Below, piece by piece: positions 5,233 through 6,290 of a stretch of DNA of 6,290 nucleotides (its first letter is position 1; each line of letters opens with the position of its first letter). This DNA is from Bacteroidota bacterium (GTDB lineage Bacteria; Bacteroidota; Bacteroidia; Bacteroidales; Paludibacteraceae): positions 1-6,290 of the forward strand of contig JAKLIM010000223.1 in NCBI GenBank assembly GCA_022709605.1, in the 5' to 3' direction. The notes beneath the pieces are model-generated. The model was not told the DNA's origin, did no database searches, and was given only the letters and a program-made list of their open reading frames with translations. The position numbers were made by a program, and so were the translations under genes.

Positions 5233-5247
5233 CAACCTATATGGTTG
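5233..5247. repeat. Small inverted repeat at the endolysin transcription start
   Basis: CAACC (5233-5237) and GGTTG (5243-5247) are complementary around TATAT. The repeat sits directly at the expected start of transcription from the promoter at 5253-5284, so it could be an operator or a short 5' hairpin. The stem is only five base pairs. Confidence 0.3.
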
Positions 5248-5252
5248 CAATA

Positions 5253-5284
5253 CAAAGGTAGCAATAATAATGTCAACAAACAAA
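5253..5284 (-). promoter_or_regulatory. Bacteroidetes-type promoter for the endolysin and spanin-like genes
   Basis: Leftward, TTTG (5284-5281) is followed after 20 bases by TACCTTTG (5260-5253), a full consensus match. Transcription would start near 5247, about 40 bases before ATG 5207. It would express the endolysin and spanin-like genes separately from the holin genes. Confidence 0.65.
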
Positions 5285-5289
5285 GTTTC

Positions 5290-5309
5290 CTCAAAATATA
5301 TTTTTTGAG
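5290..5309. repeat. Inverted repeat between the two endolysin promoter boxes
   Basis: CTCAAAA (5290-5296) and TTTTGAG (5303-5309) form a perfect seven-base palindrome around a six-base AT spacer. It sits just downstream of the -7 box at 5312-5319 and just upstream of the -33 of the proximal promoter. This suits an operator; there is no following T-run to make a terminator. Confidence 0.4.
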
Positions 5310-5311
5310 TA

Positions 5312-5319
5312 CAAAGGTA
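5312..5319 (-). promoter_or_regulatory. Second -7 box (TACCTTTG) upstream of the endolysin
   Basis: An identical copy of the proximal -7 octamer, TACCTTTG, is read leftward at 5319-5312, with its start 59 bases upstream of the proximal copy. No TTG or TTTG stands at the expected -33 distance (about 5338-5345), so on its own it would be weak or need an activator. Transcription would start near 5305, just before the TTG codon at 5294. Confidence 0.35.
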
Positions 5320-5354
5320 CGGATAAAAAAATAACTTCGTGGTATTAAAAAATG

Positions 5355-5744
5355 TTAATTCTTTTTAAGGCCACCCTGCCATTGACTTACACGCCTTACA
5401 ACTTCGTCAAATCCTATTCCAAATGCAAAAGCTACACCCATTGATAGCGGAATATTGAATATTTCTGTACAAAATCTTAGCGCAGCTAAGGCTATAATAA
5501 AGTTTGCAAGAATTGAAAAGCTTTTTTTAAATAAATTTTTCTGAATGAAGTATTTCCAATCCCACTTGTTGGGTGTATCGGGACTTTTTTTAATTGACCT
5601 ATTGATTTCAATATACCATTTAATAATAAGTCCAAATAAGACAAACAGTAGTGCTACCGCAAAGATAGCCCAAGTACTTGTTCCGTATGTAGTCCAAAGT
5701 GAATCACCATACAGATTGCTTAAAAAAATTTCTTTTACATTCAT
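5355..5744 (-). CDS. Putative holin (multi-pass membrane protein of the lysis cassette)
   Basis: This is a 129-residue hydrophobic protein with two clear membrane helices (about 24-41, TWAIFAVALLFVLFGLII; about 76-95, FSILANFIIALAALRF) and a shorter third hydrophobic stretch (about 100-112, LSMGVAFAFGIGF). A basic, tryptophan-rich loop (RSIKKSPDTPNKWDWKYF) links the first two, and the tail is charged (DEVVRRVSQWQGGLKK). Holins form holes in the inner membrane that release the endolysin at a set time. Size, topology and the place just before the endolysin and spanin-like genes all fit, but no family motif proves it. It starts 8 bases after the upstream membrane protein's stop. An intergenic stretch of about 150 bases with promoter-like boxes separates it from the endolysin start used here. 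It could instead be a holin regulator or another small phage membrane protein. Confidence 0.6.
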   Translation of the reverse strand: MNVKEIFLSNLYGDSLWTTYGTSTWAIFAVALLFVLFGLIIKWYIEINRSIKKSPDTPNKWDWKYFIQKNLFKKSFSILANFIIALAALRFCTEIFNIPLSMGVAFAFGIGFDEVVRRVSQWQGGLKKN

Positions 5745-5752
5745 AGTTTTAT

Positions 5753-6052
5753 TTATTTATGTTTTAATAATTCTTTTATGTCCTTTTGTATCTCTATCTG
5801 GCTTTGTTCTATTGCGTGTAATCTTTGCAATACCATTTCCTTGAATTGATTTAAAGTATCTGTACTTGCGGCGTGCATAATTGTACATTTATCGGTTCTT
5901 TGATAAAGATTTTGGTCTTGTCTCAATATCATCAACTCATTCATTATTGATATTTCATTTTGGCGCATTTTGCCCAAATCTTTCTGTATCTTTAGCACCC
6001 AAGCTAACAAGAAAATCCACAACCCTGACAATACTGTTATTACTATTTCCAT
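5753..6052 (-). CDS. Small membrane protein with coiled coil, lysis cassette
   Basis: This is a 99-residue protein with one N-terminal membrane helix (about 3-20, IVITVLSGLWIFLLAWVL) and a long charged helical region (about 22-99) with coiled-coil heptads, rich in E, Q, K and I (for example LHAIEQSQIEIQKDIKELL). The N-terminal flank has no positive charge while the flank after the helix is basic (KIQKDLGKMRQ). The positive-inside rule therefore puts the coiled coil in the cytoplasm. This argues against an inner-membrane spanin, whose coiled coil faces the periplasm, and is more like small holin-like or holin-accessory proteins. It lies four bases after the upstream structural gene and eight before the holin candidate. 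The family is not recognised. Confidence 0.68.
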   Translation of the reverse strand: MEIVITVLSGLWIFLLAWVLKIQKDLGKMRQNEISIMNELMILRQDQNLYQRTDKCTIMHAASTDTLNQFKEMVLQRLHAIEQSQIEIQKDIKELLKHK

Positions 6053-6056
6053 TGTT

Positions 6057-6290
6057 TTATTGTTTAATAATCATAAATCTCCCTGTTCTTGCTGTAAAAT
6101 CACCACTACCACCAGTTCTTGATAATACAAGCCATACCCTATCACCTGCTAATCCGTCTGTAATAAATGCAGTCAATGATTCACCGTCATAGTTGTTTGT
6201 CCCATTAGTTGAAAACATTGCAACTGCATTACCATAAGTTACAGAAGTACCTCTCTTGTTTGCTCTTTTTATTTGCCAATCTGAACCATT
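6057..6290 (-). CDS. C-terminal end of a phage structural (possibly tail) protein, partial
   Basis: The frame is open from the right edge to TAA at 6059-6057, giving the last 77 residues of a larger protein. The segment is rich in Gly, Thr, Ser, Asn and short aromatic strands (DWQIKRANKRGTSVTYGNAV, then RVWLVLSRTGGSGDF) and ends TARTGRFMIIKQ. This suggests an all-beta, repetitive fold like that of tail fibre, baseplate-decoration or receptor-binding ends. Its place directly before the lysis cassette, four bases from the next start, is typical for the last gene of a tail module. No signature motif is visible, so the function is inferred from position and composition only. Confidence 0.55.
   Translation of the reverse strand, partial: NGSDWQIKRANKRGTSVTYGNAVAMFSTNGTNNYDGESLTAFITDGLAGDRVWLVLSRTGGSGDFTARTGRFMIIKQ

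Noticed and set aside
5355..6290. Right-end plus-strand frames (5545-5844, 5881-6192)
   Set aside because: They oppose the holin candidate, coiled-coil protein and structural gene, which are in one tightly spaced minus-strand series.

Overview
The window looks like a segment of a bacteriophage or prophage from a Bacteroidetes host. Two things support this. Every credible gene is on the minus strand in tight, often overlapping phage-style operons (lysis genes, then recombination genes, then a replication initiator). The clear promoter candidates have the Bacteroidetes form, TTTG or TTG about 20-21 bp from TAnnTTTG, rather than the E. coli -35/-10 form. No integrase, attachment site or packaging gene is visible, so the sequence does not say whether the element is temperate. 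Family names were assigned from motifs read by eye, not from database searches.

In transcription order (right to left), the late region comes first: the C-terminal end of a structural, probably tail-associated protein (6290-6057); a small protein with one membrane segment and a coiled coil (6052-5753); a holin candidate (5744-5355); an intergenic stretch with two promoter-like -7 boxes and two inverted repeats; a FlgJ-type glucosaminidase endolysin (5207-4674); and a protein with an N-terminal lipobox and a C-terminal membrane helix, the layout of a unimolecular spanin (4677-4081). This would be a complete Gram-negative lysis set acting on the inner membrane, peptidoglycan and outer membrane in turn. 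A strong intrinsic terminator (4064-4040) closes it.

A promoter (4009-3977) then starts the recombination operon: a YopX-family protein, a small Cys-rich zinc-binding protein, a Sak4-like P-loop ATPase, a RecB/Cas4-like PD-(D/E)XK nuclease, a NinB-like protein and a 71-residue orphan. Four of the five junctions overlap by 1-4 bases (ATGA, ATGA, TAATG, GTGA), which suggests translational coupling. The ATPase and nuclease together suggest a single-strand annealing or recombination module.

A third promoter (1214-1184) lies at the end of that operon. It leads through a structured leader with an attenuator-like hairpin into a short GIY-YIG nuclease, then a replication initiator that runs off the left edge. 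This left end is much more AT-rich than the recombination genes (9/60 G+C at 781-840 against 32/60 at 2521-2580), which suggests modular exchange. Inside the initiator gene are five in-frame 12-bp repeats and an 11-bp direct repeat. They resemble iterons, and the phage origin may lie within its own initiator gene, as in lambda O.

The items most worth following up are the putative origin, the spanin-like protein, the dual-promoter/dual-start arrangement of the endolysin, and the GIY-YIG leader hairpin.
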